Positions 27,358 through 35,581 of a stretch of 64,000 nt of DNA are shown piece after piece. Origin of the DNA: Sphingobacterium yanglingense (GTDB lineage Bacteria > Bacteroidota > Bacteroidia > Sphingobacteriales > Sphingobacteriaceae); assembly GCF_004363245.1 (NCBI RefSeq), contig NZ_SNYV01000013.1, positions 520,939 through 584,938 on the forward strand, written 5' to 3'. Below the pieces are notes generated by a model. It did no database searches and had not been told where the DNA came from. It worked only from the letters and a program-made list of their open reading frames with translations. Positions within the stretch are counted from its first letter, which is position 1, and every line of letters starts with the position of its first letter. A program made the translations under genes and the position numbers.

Positions 27358-28056
27358 ATGGAATCAACAAAATATGGTCGTACCTACCATTTCCCTTTTT
27401 CACCGGGGACAAGCAGTGACGATCGTTTTAATCATAATTATTGGGAAGATATACAGCGCTTTTCGGAGTTGTTGTATACTGAAAAGTTGGATGGAGAAAA
27501 TAATTGTCTATCCAAACGGGGCGTGTTTGCAAGATCCCATGCGGCTCCAACAATTTCACCTTGGACAGCACAACTACGCGAGCACTGGGCTAGTCTTAAA
27601 AACGACTTGGGGGATTTGGAGTTTTTTGGTGAAAATCTATATGCTGTACACTCGATTGAATATACTAAGCTAGAGCATTATTATTATGTATTTGCCGCAC
27701 GTATCAAAGATATGTGGCTTTCCTGGGAGGAAGTATGCTTCTATGCAGCATTGTTTGACTTGCCTATGGTCCCGGTATTGAAAAAGACGAGCGTAAAGGA
27801 GTTAAGTGCGGATCAGCTTCGGTCAGATGTGGAGAAATTGGCAGGTCAGGTTTCGACGTTTGGGTCTATCGATCCAAAGACAGGAGAAGTATGTACTTCT
27901 GAAGGGTTGGTATGTAGAAATGTGAATGCTTATTCCGTGGCCGAGTTTCCGCATCATGTTTTTAAATATGTAAGGAAGGGACATGTGCAGACGGATGAAC
28001 ATTGGACAAGATCGTGGAGAAGAACACCACTGATTTGGGAAAGGGGGGGACTGTAA
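27358..28056 (+). CDS. ATP-dependent RNA ligase, Rnl2-like
   Basis: From the ATG at 27358 the protein has 232 residues, starting 'MESTKYGRTYHFPFSPGT'; an ATG eight codons upstream is also possible. The nucleotidyltransferase motif I 'EKLDGEN' contains the lysine (Lys43) that would carry AMP, with 'FFGENLYAVHSIEY' as motif III region and 'EGLVCR' as motif IV. The protein ends soon after a 'VFKYVRKGHV' motif V segment, so it is the minimal ligase core without a large C-terminal domain. It seals 5'-phosphate to 3'-OH RNA ends. Its stop codon overlaps the start of the HD-Pnk gene (TAATG), so the two are translationally coupled. Confidence 0.88.
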   Translation: MESTKYGRTYHFPFSPGTSSDDRFNHNYWEDIQRFSELLYTEKLDGENNCLSKRGVFARSHAAPTISPWTAQLREHWASLKNDLGDLEFFGENLYAVHSIEYTKLEHYYYVFAARIKDMWLSWEEVCFYAALFDLPMVPVLKKTSVKELSADQLRSDVEKLAGQVSTFGSIDPKTGEVCTSEGLVCRNVNAYSVAEFPHHVFKYVRKGHVQTDEHWTRSWRRTPLIWERGGL

Positions 28057-29165
28057 TGATTTGGAAATTGACAGAAAGCAAGGAGTGGGAGATTTTAGAA
28101 AAGAAATTCTCTTGGGTTGATGATATGCAGGATGTACCTCAGGACTCTTTGCATCATGCAGAAGGAAATGTGGCTGTACATACGCAGATGGTCATAGACA
28201 GTCTACTGAAAGATACTGATTTTCAGTGTTTAGATGAGCAACAGAAAGAGGTGCTCTGGACATCAGCGTTAATGCATGACATCGAGAAACGGTCTACGAC
28301 ATTAGTTGATGCCGTGGGGCGGGTGAGTTCGCCTAGTCATGCGCGAAAAGGTGCTCAGACTACACGTAAAATTTTGTTTAGAGATTTTGATACGCCATTT
28401 AATATCCGAGAGAAAATTGTGTCACTAGTACGCTATCACGGGCTTCCTCTATGGCTGATGGATAAACCTGACCCTATGAAAAGTGCTTTGGAAGCCTCTC
28501 TACAATTGGATTTGAGCCACTTGAAAATCTTAGCGAAAGCCGATGCTAAAGGCCGAATTTGTCAGGATATGGATGCATTACTGTATGCGTTGGAGATGTT
28601 TGAGCTGTATACTAAAGAAATCGGATGTTGGCAGTCTGCACCTAATTTTAAGACTCCTAATGCGCGTTTTACCTACTTTAACACCTTAGATGGTTATGTG
28701 GATTATGTTCCCTTTGATCGTTTCAAATCGGAGGTCATCGTATTATCAGGGCTACCAGGAATGGGTAAGGATTATTACATTTCGAAGTTGGATAAGGATC
28801 TGCCTGTTATCAGTCTGGATGATATACGCAGACAATATCGTATTGAGCCAACGGATAAGAAAAGGAACGGTTGGGTGGTACAGGAAGCAAAGGAAATGGC
28901 GAAAAAGTATCTTCGAACAGGTCAGGGATTTATATGGAATGCAACAAATATCACCGCATTGATGAGAAAGCAACTTGTTGATTTGTTTGTCGATTATCAG
29001 GCTTATGTGAAGTTGGTTTATATTGAGAAACCTTACGGTATTTGGCGGACGCAGAATAAGAATAGAGCGTATCCTTTGCCCGATATAGTATTGGATAAAA
29101 TGTTACATAATCTGGAGGTACCTCAACTGACCGAAGCCCATGAAGTTAGTTATGAGGTGTATTGA
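28056..29165 (+). CDS. HD-Pnk-like RNA end-healing enzyme: HD phosphohydrolase fused to P-loop polynucleotide kinase
   Basis: From the ATG at 28056, which overlaps the ligase stop and follows an AAGGGGGGGA ribosome binding site, the protein has 369 residues. The N-terminal half is an HD domain: 'HHAEGNVAVHTQMV' and 'ALMHDIEK' with the His74-Asp75 dyad. The C-terminal half is a P-loop kinase: 'LSGLPGMGKDYYIS' (Lys238), 'SLDDIRRQYRI' and 'WNATNIT', with 'RTQNKNR' as a lid. This is the architecture of Runella HD-Pnk, whose HD domain removes 2',3'-cyclic phosphate and 3'-phosphate and whose kinase phosphorylates 5'-OH ends. With the ligase upstream it makes a complete heal-and-seal RNA repair pair. 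Confidence 0.88.
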   Translation: MIWKLTESKEWEILEKKFSWVDDMQDVPQDSLHHAEGNVAVHTQMVIDSLLKDTDFQCLDEQQKEVLWTSALMHDIEKRSTTLVDAVGRVSSPSHARKGAQTTRKILFRDFDTPFNIREKIVSLVRYHGLPLWLMDKPDPMKSALEASLQLDLSHLKILAKADAKGRICQDMDALLYALEMFELYTKEIGCWQSAPNFKTPNARFTYFNTLDGYVDYVPFDRFKSEVIVLSGLPGMGKDYYISKLDKDLPVISLDDIRRQYRIEPTDKKRNGWVVQEAKEMAKKYLRTGQGFIWNATNITALMRKQLVDLFVDYQAYVKLVYIEKPYGIWRTQNKNRAYPLPDIVLDKMLHNLEVPQLTEAHEVSYEVY

Positions 29166-29335
29166 CAATAATGCTTCAATGAATAGAAAGAGCAGTAGCT
29201 TGTCGACAGCGACTTTAAAATTCATTAGCAAGATTGTTGGGATACTTCCAAAATCTAAAATGTTGGCAGGCATTAGTGGATATACTCTGTGATGGGGTTT
29301 TTAGTAGTTTTTGTTAGAATAGAGGAAGGGCGGTA

Positions 29336-30193
29336 CTATTGGTACGTTGTTTTGGGATATAGTTTTTTGAAAGCATTGTATACCGCCTGATGGATTACCG
29401 TCGCGTGTATCTCGTCAGGCATATAATCAAAGACAATATTCGTGTTCTTGTTATTTCTAAGGATGTTATATAGGCTTTCGGCTTCCAAATACATTTTGGT
29501 GTCTTCTTCTCTGTTAGGAACACCTAAATAAACATTAACTTTCTTTTTTAGATTTTCCTTTAGAAGTTGTTCTGCGTTCTTTAAGAGTAGCTGTTCTCCC
29601 CACCAAAGGCTAGGGCTAACAATAATATAATCGTTAAATAGGTTGGGACGATTTAGAAGAATTTCTGTAGCCAGAAGTCCGGCCAAAGATTCTCCAATGA
29701 TCGTCTTCTTAGTCGTAGTCTTGTACGATTGATTTATATAGGGTTGTAGCTCTTCTTGAATAAAGTCTATAAATTTGCCAGAACCACCGTATTGGGGGAA
29801 ACTTGATTTTTGAAAACCTTCTTTCTCTATAAAGTCGGTATTCTCAACGGCAAAAGTAAAATCTCTACGCCTTGTATTACCTTCTATGCCAACTACTATT
29901 GAACGCGGAAAACGGGCAATCCAGGGTTGAGTGTTGAAATGTACAGTCCCAGCTACGTGCAACCAATCTTCTTTTTTTCCGCCATCCAATACATAAATCA
30001 CCGGATATTTAACGGTATCCAGTGCATTATATTCTTCTGGAAGGTATATGTTTAGCGTCCTTTTTTCATTCAGTATTTTAGATTCTAAAAGTTCAGATTT
30101 ACCGATGATCAAGGGAGCGCTTTTACTTTGGCAAAAACATAGACTCGTGTAAAAAAGAGTTGTTAAAAGAATAAGTGCTTGTTTGATTGACAT
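29336..30193 (-). CDS. Secreted esterase, PF00756-type alpha/beta-hydrolase
   Basis: From the ATG at 30193 the protein has 285 residues, with a signal peptide ending near 'TSLCFCQ' (residue 21). The family is that of esterase D/ferric-siderophore esterase-like proteins: 'RTLNIYLPEEYN', 'YPVIYVLDGG', nucleophile elbow 'IIGESLAGLLA', and a C-terminal 'DEIHATVIHQAVY' with the catalytic His. An in-frame ATG 18 codons upstream would disrupt the signal peptide. It stands alone on the minus strand, converging on the RNA-repair operon across a 170-bp gap in which I see no clear terminator. Confidence 0.87.
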   Translation of the reverse strand: MSIKQALILLTTLFYTSLCFCQSKSAPLIIGKSELLESKILNEKRTLNIYLPEEYNALDTVKYPVIYVLDGGKKEDWLHVAGTVHFNTQPWIARFPRSIVVGIEGNTRRRDFTFAVENTDFIEKEGFQKSSFPQYGGSGKFIDFIQEELQPYINQSYKTTTKKTIIGESLAGLLATEILLNRPNLFNDYIIVSPSLWWGEQLLLKNAEQLLKENLKKKVNVYLGVPNREEDTKMYLEAESLYNILRNNKNTNIVFDYMPDEIHATVIHQAVYNAFKKLYPKTTYQ

Positions 30194-30269
30194 AATCTGT
30201 ATACTGAATAAAATAGATGTAGCGCTATATTTGATTGGATAGACCAATATAGCTTTATTAACACAAAGC

Positions 30270-30300
30270 CAAACCTACATAAATTCGCAGTTAGACGCAA
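30270..30300 (-). promoter_or_regulatory. Predicted promoter of the minus-strand esterase gene
   Basis: On the minus strand TTG (30300-30298) and TAGGTTTG (30277-30270) are 20 bp apart, an exact match to TTG / TAnnTTTG. Transcription would start near 30263, about 70 nt before the start codon. Confidence 0.65.
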
Positions 30301-30441
30301 AAAAATGTGTAGTAATATAAAAGCGAATTTTGTAGCTCTCCTCATCTATTTAGAATCTTTTTTAGAGGAAATATAATGTGAAAAGAGCATATAAATTTAA
30401 GAAGAGTTTCTGTTTTCTATTTTGGAATATGGTTTCCCGTA

Positions 30442-30471
30442 TTGTTAAAGAACACGATTCTCTTAAATTTG
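30442..30471 (+). promoter_or_regulatory. Predicted promoter immediately before a small gene
   Basis: TTG at 30442-30444 and TAAATTTG at 30464-30471 are 19 bp apart. The start of transcription would be about 30474-30478, leaving a leader of only about 10 nt before the ATG at 30487. Confidence 0.6.
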
Positions 30472-30486
30472 ACAGAAAAGCTATTT

Positions 30487-30687
30487 ATGCGAATCACTGC
30501 TCAACAACATTTGATTGAAGATATACTGGACGCTATCACAACGAGTAGCTATGGTATAGGTATCGGACTGAAATGTGATGTGACCTCTAAGCTGGATGGA
30601 GATAATTCTTATATTGAGTTTGTCCCTAAAAAAGGTTGCTCTATTGATATAAAGGATTGGTTTTGGTTTGGCTACCATATTAGATAA
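30487..30687 (+). CDS. Small hypothetical protein with a near-leaderless promoter
   Basis: A 66-residue protein from the ATG at 30487 ('MRITAQQHLIEDILDAITTS' start, 'DGDNSYIEFVPKKG' mid, 'DWFWFGYHIR' end). It reads like a small globular protein with a helix then strands; no signal peptide or membrane segment. I do not recognise the family. The strong upstream promoter match argues that the frame is real. In-frame codons reach back to 30442 but lie within the promoter. Confidence 0.55.
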   Translation: MRITAQQHLIEDILDAITTSSYGIGIGLKCDVTSKLDGDNSYIEFVPKKGCSIDIKDWFWFGYHIR

Positions 30688-30829
30688 TCAGTCGATCCTT
30701 TTTTCTATAGACACTTGAATCCTAGTTATTCATTTAACAAGGGAAATGTGTGTGTGTGCACCGTTCAATATTTCTTAAAGACCAGCTTTTCTCAATTTTG
30801 GATTGTTTTATTCAATGTCGAGAAATAAA

Positions 30830-32140
30830 TTATCTGTTATAAATATTAACGGCCGTCATGTTTTCAAAATATAGTGTGTCAGATTTTGTTTGTAGTCTGA
30901 TAGAAGTCTGTTTAAGGTCAGGACTGATATTTAATACTAAGTCTATCGGTTCGTCAGGATGCTGTGTCGTAATTTGATCAAAAAGTCTAAATACTTCGCT
31001 CTCATCAAATTCTAGGTAGGCATTATGTTTTTTTCCATCTTTGAAGAACGTAAAGTTTAGATAGTCAGGTATAGCTTGTGGCGCATACTGCTGTTGTGTA
31101 ATTTCTTCATTAAAGAACTGGTATCTTTCACCATTAAATAAGCGGAACTTCAGTTGTGCCTTTGTTTGTCCAAAATCGTTTATAGTAATTCTCCAGTTGT
31201 TTTTTTTACGGTATTTGCCTGTCCAGGTTCCGAATGGAATAGGTCGGTTGTTATGTACTATTTTTCTAGATTGAACATTGTCCTCACAAAGGCAGGTATC
31301 ATGGAGTACCTGCTTGCGTATCTCATCTGTTACTAGGTCATAGTCTTTTAGTTGATCGATGCTTAGTTCTGTTGCTTTGAATACTTCAATCTCTCGGGTA
31401 TCATTAAAACTTGAAATCCATAACACAACATCTCCTCCTGGTGCAATACCTGCAATGAGCTCGTTGTAATTGGACTGTATAATTTGATCCAACTTACCAC
31501 TCATGTCATGCTTTAGCCCTTGTTTGAAGTACTCGGATATTTTTGACTTATTTAATTTTGTATTTAAGCTGTAGTATTTGTTTTCTAGAAAAGAATACCA
31601 GTACAGCCTCAAACTATCCGGTATTACGATTGGACCTTCATCTGAAGATTTGAAGGTTGTTTCTCCATTGCCCCATTGATTCGAATAAACCTTTTGAGTT
31701 TCCAAAAGAGTGACCGGGTTACGATCTCCCTTTACACTCATGACAAATCGACTTTCAGAAAGCAATTGTACAGGGTAGCCTTCAGGCGTTGCTATTCCTT
31801 GCTGATAATCGTATTTTTCTGTTTGCAAGTAGACACGCTCATTACTATATCTTGCGCGCTCTTCCTTAGAAGTAGCCCATAGTGAGATAACACATGTTAT
31901 CATAAAGCATATTGCGGTAATATTGAAGGCAAGAGCTTCTTTATTAAAAAACCAACCTATTAGTAGAAAGATGAGAAATTGAATAGGAATAGCGAGTAGT
32001 ATCAGTGCGGCAACTAACAGCTCCTGTGGTACATAGGAACTGTTGTGAACAATTTGAAATCGTAGAAAAAAGAAATAAATAAGCAAATTGACTAATCCAA
32101 CACCAGTGGCAAGGAGAAAGAGTTTGAGATAGTAATTCAT
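30830..32140 (-). CDS. DUF2931-family membrane-anchored protein
   Basis: A 436-residue protein with three N-terminal membrane segments (about 5-25, 42-64 and 72-90) followed by a large soluble part. The segment 'PDSLRLYWYSFLENKYYSL' is typical of DUF2931, a Bacteroidota family of unknown function often found as lipoproteins. The second part of the soluble region ('PFGTWTGKYRKKNNWRITIND' and later) may be a separate domain. It starts 13 bp after the HxlR regulator gene on the same strand, so the two are probably cotranscribed. Confidence 0.72.
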   Translation of the reverse strand: MNYYLKLFLLATGVGLVNLLIYFFFLRFQIVHNSSYVPQELLVAALILLAIPIQFLIFLLIGWFFNKEALAFNITAICFMITCVISLWATSKEERARYSNERVYLQTEKYDYQQGIATPEGYPVQLLSESRFVMSVKGDRNPVTLLETQKVYSNQWGNGETTFKSSDEGPIVIPDSLRLYWYSFLENKYYSLNTKLNKSKISEYFKQGLKHDMSGKLDQIIQSNYNELIAGIAPGGDVVLWISSFNDTREIEVFKATELSIDQLKDYDLVTDEIRKQVLHDTCLCEDNVQSRKIVHNNRPIPFGTWTGKYRKKNNWRITINDFGQTKAQLKFRLFNGERYQFFNEEITQQQYAPQAIPDYLNFTFFKDGKKHNAYLEFDESEVFRLFDQITTQHPDEPIDLVLNISPDLKQTSIRLQTKSDTLYFENMTAVNIYNR

Positions 32141-32153
32141 TTGTATTGCTGTT

Positions 32154-32501
32154 TTATTTGTCTTTTTTGATTGACGTCTCTAATAATGTCTCACCCCAGG
32201 CGTTTAATTTCCACAGTACCTCTACCAATTTGTCTCCAAGGGGTGTGAGCGAATACTCAACACGAGGCGGAAGTTCGTTGAAGCTTTCTTTTTGTAGAAT
32301 ACCAGCTTGCTCAAGTTCTTTTAGCTGTTGGTTGAGCACACGTCTGTCTACTTTTGTAATTCCTCTTAATATTTCGCTTGGTCTTTTCTCGCCCTCATTT
32401 ATGCGCCATACAATGGGAACTTTCCATTTTCCACTAATCGCATTGACCGCAAATTCTAACGGACAAATTTTTTCTTCTATTGCTCTTTCCTTTATTTTCA
32501 T
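32154..32501 (-). CDS. HxlR-family winged-helix regulator
   Basis: From the ATG at 32501 the protein has 115 residues. The HxlR pattern is complete: 'CPLEFAVNAISGKWKVPIVW', 'KRPSEILRGI', 'RVLNQQLKELEQAGIL', 'PPRVEYSLTPLGDKLVEVL'. A single Cys near the N-terminus ('EKICPLEF') is the usual redox- or electrophile-sensing position in this family. It is divergent from a peroxiredoxin-like/DNA-repair pair across 155 bp, so it may control that pair in response to reactive compounds (inference), and it precedes the DUF2931 gene. Confidence 0.9.
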   Translation of the reverse strand: MKIKERAIEEKICPLEFAVNAISGKWKVPIVWRINEGEKRPSEILRGITKVDRRVLNQQLKELEQAGILQKESFNELPPRVEYSLTPLGDKLVEVLWKLNAWGETLLETSIKKDK

Positions 32502-32656
32502 CAGTTGTTTTATTTTTTTATTGGATGATGGGAGCTTCCCCGATGTTATCGTGATCGGTTTCACAAAATTGACTTTTTTATCCCATAGGGGCAATAATAT
32601 GCGGTATTGTGGATTCCAATTTACTTTTAAAACTTTGTAAAAATAATAAAGAAAAA

Positions 32657-33295
32657 ATGAAAAAATTAGCCGAACAGATTAATACCCTGAATGAAAGTTT
32701 AGCAGAACAACTTCCAGTAGAAATTTTGGAGATATTTGGTCGATCTATTGCTGACTTGCAAGCTCAGAAATATAAAGAGAACAGCATTCTAGTAGGTCAG
32801 ACATTCCCTGAATTTCGTTTACCTAATACCAACGATAAAGATGTTGCGTTAAAAGACATTTTAAAAAATGGAAAAGCGGTCGTTGCTTTCTTTCGTGGCA
32901 GTTGGTGCCCTTATTGTAACTTAGAGTTGAAGGCTTTACAGGAGAACCTAAAGGCGATCACCGATAAGCAAGCTACGCTTGTGGCAATTTCACCGCAAAT
33001 TGTTACTCATAATGTGTTGATGAAGACGGACTGTCGGTTGGAATATGAGTTGTTGACGGATAAGGACAATATATTGGCTAAGGAAATAGGAATTAGTTTT
33101 GGGCTTCAAGAATATGTTATTCCAACTTACGAAGGGTTAGGAATAGATCTGTCGATATACAATGGTAACTCAAATAATGAGCTACCTATGCCCGCAGTTT
33201 TTTTGCTAGATACAGACGGTACTATTTTATATAAATTTGTAGAAGAAAATTATATGCAAAGAGTTGATATTGAAGAATTGATTGGAAACCTATGA
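32657..33295 (+). CDS. AhpC/TSA-family peroxiredoxin-like protein
   Basis: From the ATG at 32657 the protein has 212 residues: a helical N-terminus ('EQINTLNESLAEQLP'), then a thioredoxin fold with 'VGQTFPEFRLPN' and the active site 'FFRGSWCPYCNLEL'. The CPYC arrangement is thioredoxin-like rather than the single peroxidatic Cys of classic AhpC. It probably reduces peroxides or disulfides. Its stop overlaps the next gene's start (ATGA), and it is divergent from an HxlR regulator. Confidence 0.88.
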   Translation: MKKLAEQINTLNESLAEQLPVEILEIFGRSIADLQAQKYKENSILVGQTFPEFRLPNTNDKDVALKDILKNGKAVVAFFRGSWCPYCNLELKALQENLKAITDKQATLVAISPQIVTHNVLMKTDCRLEYELLTDKDNILAKEIGISFGLQEYVIPTYEGLGIDLSIYNGNSNNELPMPAVFLLDTDGTILYKFVEENYMQRVDIEELIGNL

Positions 33296-34095
33296 GTGAA
33301 AGTAAACGAAAAGGAGCAAGAAGTACCAAAGATATTCCTGTAGAAATATTAGAACAGCTTAATCGCGGTGAGATTGAAACGGCCAACCTTGTGGAGTGGT
33401 TGGCCGTAGACCAAAGACTCCTATTAGAGAATTTGTTGATTAGTAATAATCGGACGGTATATCTTGAGCCTATTTTGTCGAAAATCAATGATTTAGAGAA
33501 GAAGACGGTCAATACGATTAATGAAGTAATAGGAGTAACGATTTTCAAACAAGCTGTAGCGAATAATGATTATGAGTTTCTTGAAGTATTAGCCAATCAT
33601 AAGGCCGATTTGATACGTTGTTGGGCAACCTATACGATTGGTCAGGATGAAAAACTCTCTATAGCGGAGTCGCTAAGTCGGATACAACCTTTTGCGGCAG
33701 ATCTTCATTTTGGGGTACGGGAAATTTGTTGGATGGCATTAAGAAATAAAATAGCTCAAAACCTGGCTGAGAGTATTGATATACTTTCGGAATGGACTAC
33801 GAGTTCTGATGATAATGTAAGGCGATTTGCAACGGAGGCTATTAGACCTCGCGGGGTATGGTGTACACATATTAACGAACTGAAAGAAAAACCGGAGTTG
33901 GCACTACCGGTATTAGAACGATTGAAAGCCGATAGCGCAAGGTATGTCCAAGATAGTGTTGGGAATTGGCTGAACGATGCGAGTAAAAGCCAACCACAGT
34001 TTGTTAAGGAATTGTGCAAACGATGGGAGAGTGAAAATACGGGTAAGGAGACTGCGTATATAGTCAAGAAAGCGCTAAGAACGATTAATAAATAA
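33292..34095 (+). CDS. DNA alkylation repair protein (AlkC/AlkD-like HEAT-repeat glycosylase)
   Basis: A 267-residue all-helical protein. The last 160 residues carry HEAT-like repeats with the family hallmarks 'VREICWMALRNKI', 'VRRFATEAIRPRG' and 'SARYVQDSVGNWLNDASKSQP'. AlkD-type enzymes excise positively charged alkylated bases such as 3-methyladenine and 7-methylguanine. The start overlaps the stop of the peroxiredoxin-like gene by 4 bp, so translation is coupled. The pairing with a redox enzyme and an HxlR regulator suggests a response to electrophile stress (inference). The catalytic Trp/Asp set cannot be confirmed by eye. Confidence 0.82.
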   Translation: MSESKRKGARSTKDIPVEILEQLNRGEIETANLVEWLAVDQRLLLENLLISNNRTVYLEPILSKINDLEKKTVNTINEVIGVTIFKQAVANNDYEFLEVLANHKADLIRCWATYTIGQDEKLSIAESLSRIQPFAADLHFGVREICWMALRNKIAQNLAESIDILSEWTTSSDDNVRRFATEAIRPRGVWCTHINELKEKPELALPVLERLKADSARYVQDSVGNWLNDASKSQPQFVKELCKRWESENTGKETAYIVKKALRTINK

Positions 34096-34102
34096 TCTAG
34101 TC

Positions 34103-34150
34103 GCCTCCTTCTTGATTGTCTCTGGGCGGGCCGGAAGGAGGCCGCTTTTT
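34103..34150 (+). terminator. Intrinsic terminator after the alkylation-repair gene
   Basis: GCCTCCTTC (34103-34111) and GAAGGAGGC (34134-34142) form a 9-bp GC-rich stem with a 22-nt loop, followed by CGC and TTTTT. It lies between convergent genes; the T-run is on the plus-strand side. Confidence 0.65.
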
Positions 34151-34640
34151 ATTTAGAAGCTTTTCTGATTAGTTTGAATGCCCATTCGTAATGACTTGAT
34201 GTCGCTGAGACAAGATAAGCTCCGAGAGAGGTGGTACCTGTCCATTTGTACTTTTTCTTCTCAAACAACTCCTCGTCTGTATGGCTTTTGATTATTTCTT
34301 GAATCTCATTATATGAGTTTATTAACCGTTGTCTTGTATCGCTTAGATTTGAATGTTGACAGTCTTCCCAAATCTTTTTGTTCAGTTCGGGTGTTTCTTT
34401 CCAGGAGTAGCCTGTTGCAGGCATGGCTGGCTTTTGTCCTTCGCTACCAATTTTATACCATTCGAGCATCAATAGGTGCCAATGATGTAGGTGACCTAAT
34501 ACATCACGTACATTCCTATTCATTGTTCCAGGAGGAAATTCAGCTTTAGGGTCTGGGAGACTATCAATTAGGGACAATAGTTTGTCAAAACTACTTTGAC
34601 TCAGCGTGATTAGAGATTCTTTATTGGTAGGTCTTGCCAT
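34149..34640 (-). CDS. ClbS/DfsB-family four-helix-bundle protein
   Basis: A 163-residue protein with the conserved start 'MARPTNKESLITLS' and the 'VRDVLGHLHHWHLLMLEWY' helix, both typical of the ClbS/DfsB (DUF1706) family within the DinB-like superfamily. ClbS of E. coli is a self-resistance protein that hydrolyses the genotoxin colibactin; most homologues have no tested role. It ends at the terminator of the convergent DNA alkylation-repair gene. A link to DNA-damaging compounds with that neighbour is suggestive only. Confidence 0.85.
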   Translation of the reverse strand: MARPTNKESLITLSQSSFDKLLSLIDSLPDPKAEFPPGTMNRNVRDVLGHLHHWHLLMLEWYKIGSEGQKPAMPATGYSWKETPELNKKIWEDCQHSNLSDTRQRLINSYNEIQEIIKSHTDEELFEKKKYKWTGTTSLGAYLVSATSSHYEWAFKLIRKASK

Positions 34641-34879
34641 TATGTTTGGTGTGTTTCGTTATGAAATTATTAAAGTACTCCAGTGTAAGCTATTAGATTA
34701 ACAGGTTTGATTATACTCAGATGCTGAATTACGCCTCAATTTAAAGAATAATTATTGATTTTTCTGTTCGGTAGATAATATTTGTTTCTATCAATTACTC
34801 CTATGATCGCGATTTATAGATCTATTTTTCTCCGAAGATTCTTGTGAGGTGGATGATGGCATGCGTAGGGAAGATTAAT

Positions 34880-34887
34880 TATATTTG
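34880..34887 (+). promoter_or_regulatory. Putative -7 box of the Crp-family regulator gene
   Basis: TATATTTG matches TAnnTTTG exactly; transcription would start near 34894, 23 nt before the ATG at 34917. No TTG is found at the right spacing upstream, so an activator or alternative -33 may be involved. Confidence 0.5.
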
Positions 34888-34916
34888 TGGCATGAGGACT
34901 TCAAACTAAGAGGTGT

Positions 34917-35516
34917 ATGTACAGTGAAAAGGCGTTGTCATTGTTGATTGAGCATTTCCAGGAACTGGTTTCTTTGGATAATCTGGCAATTGACAGTATT
35001 GTTACTAAAGTTGATCTTATTAAACTTCGCAAGAAGGAGTTTCTTCTTGAAGAGGGACAGGTTTCCCGTCATATGCGATTTATAGTTGAAGGAAGCCTCC
35101 ATGTTTATCATATTGACGAAAAAGGCAAGGAACACACAACGCAGTTAGGGATTGAAAATTGGTGGATTAATGACTTGTATAGTTATTTAAGCCAACAGCC
35201 TTCAAAAATGTTTATTCAAGCCAATGAGGATACAACAGTCCTACAGATCAGCAAGTCCAATTTAGAGCTGTTGTATAAAGAAGTACCAGCGATATCTGAG
35301 TTTTGGCGCTTGAAAATGCAAAATGCCTATGTCAACTTACAGGAGCGGACATTCGAACACGCGCGCTTTGACGCTTATTCTAAGTACCGAGCTTTCGTTG
35401 GGCAGTACCCTAATATAGAACAACGGTTTCCCCAGTATATGATAGCTTCCTATTTAGGCATTACCGTTGAATATTTAAGCTATTTGAGAAAAAAACACCT
35501 AACCGACCTTTCTTAA
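34917..35516 (+). CDS. Crp/Fnr-family transcriptional regulator
   Basis: A 199-residue protein with an N-terminal cyclic-nucleotide-binding-like beta roll ('LLEEGQVSRHMRFIVEGSLHVYHIDEKG' region, about residues 42-70) and a C-terminal helix-turn-helix ('FPQYMIASYLGITVEYLSYLRK', about 172-193). The nucleotide-phosphate-binding Arg-Ser pair of true Crp is not evident, as in many Bacteroidota members. It is 65 bp before a beta-barrel/DoxX gene pair it may control. Confidence 0.9.
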   Translation: MYSEKALSLLIEHFQELVSLDNLAIDSIVTKVDLIKLRKKEFLLEEGQVSRHMRFIVEGSLHVYHIDEKGKEHTTQLGIENWWINDLYSYLSQQPSKMFIQANEDTTVLQISKSNLELLYKEVPAISEFWRLKMQNAYVNLQERTFEHARFDAYSKYRAFVGQYPNIEQRFPQYMIASYLGITVEYLSYLRKKHLTDLS

Positions 35517-35581
35517 GAAATCTTAAGTTTATTAGGCTTCGAACAGGATAGTTTTGTCGACATAATTTCAAGGATTGAGAT

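Noticed and set aside
27284..27673. A 129-codon plus-strand open frame overlapping the RNA ligase gene
   Set aside because: Out of frame with the ligase, whose nucleotidyltransferase motifs are intact; the alternative product has no domain character.
32146..32640. A 164-codon plus-strand open frame opposite the HxlR regulator
   Set aside because: Antisense shadow of a well-supported HxlR gene; Ser/Phe-rich product typical of reverse-strand reading.
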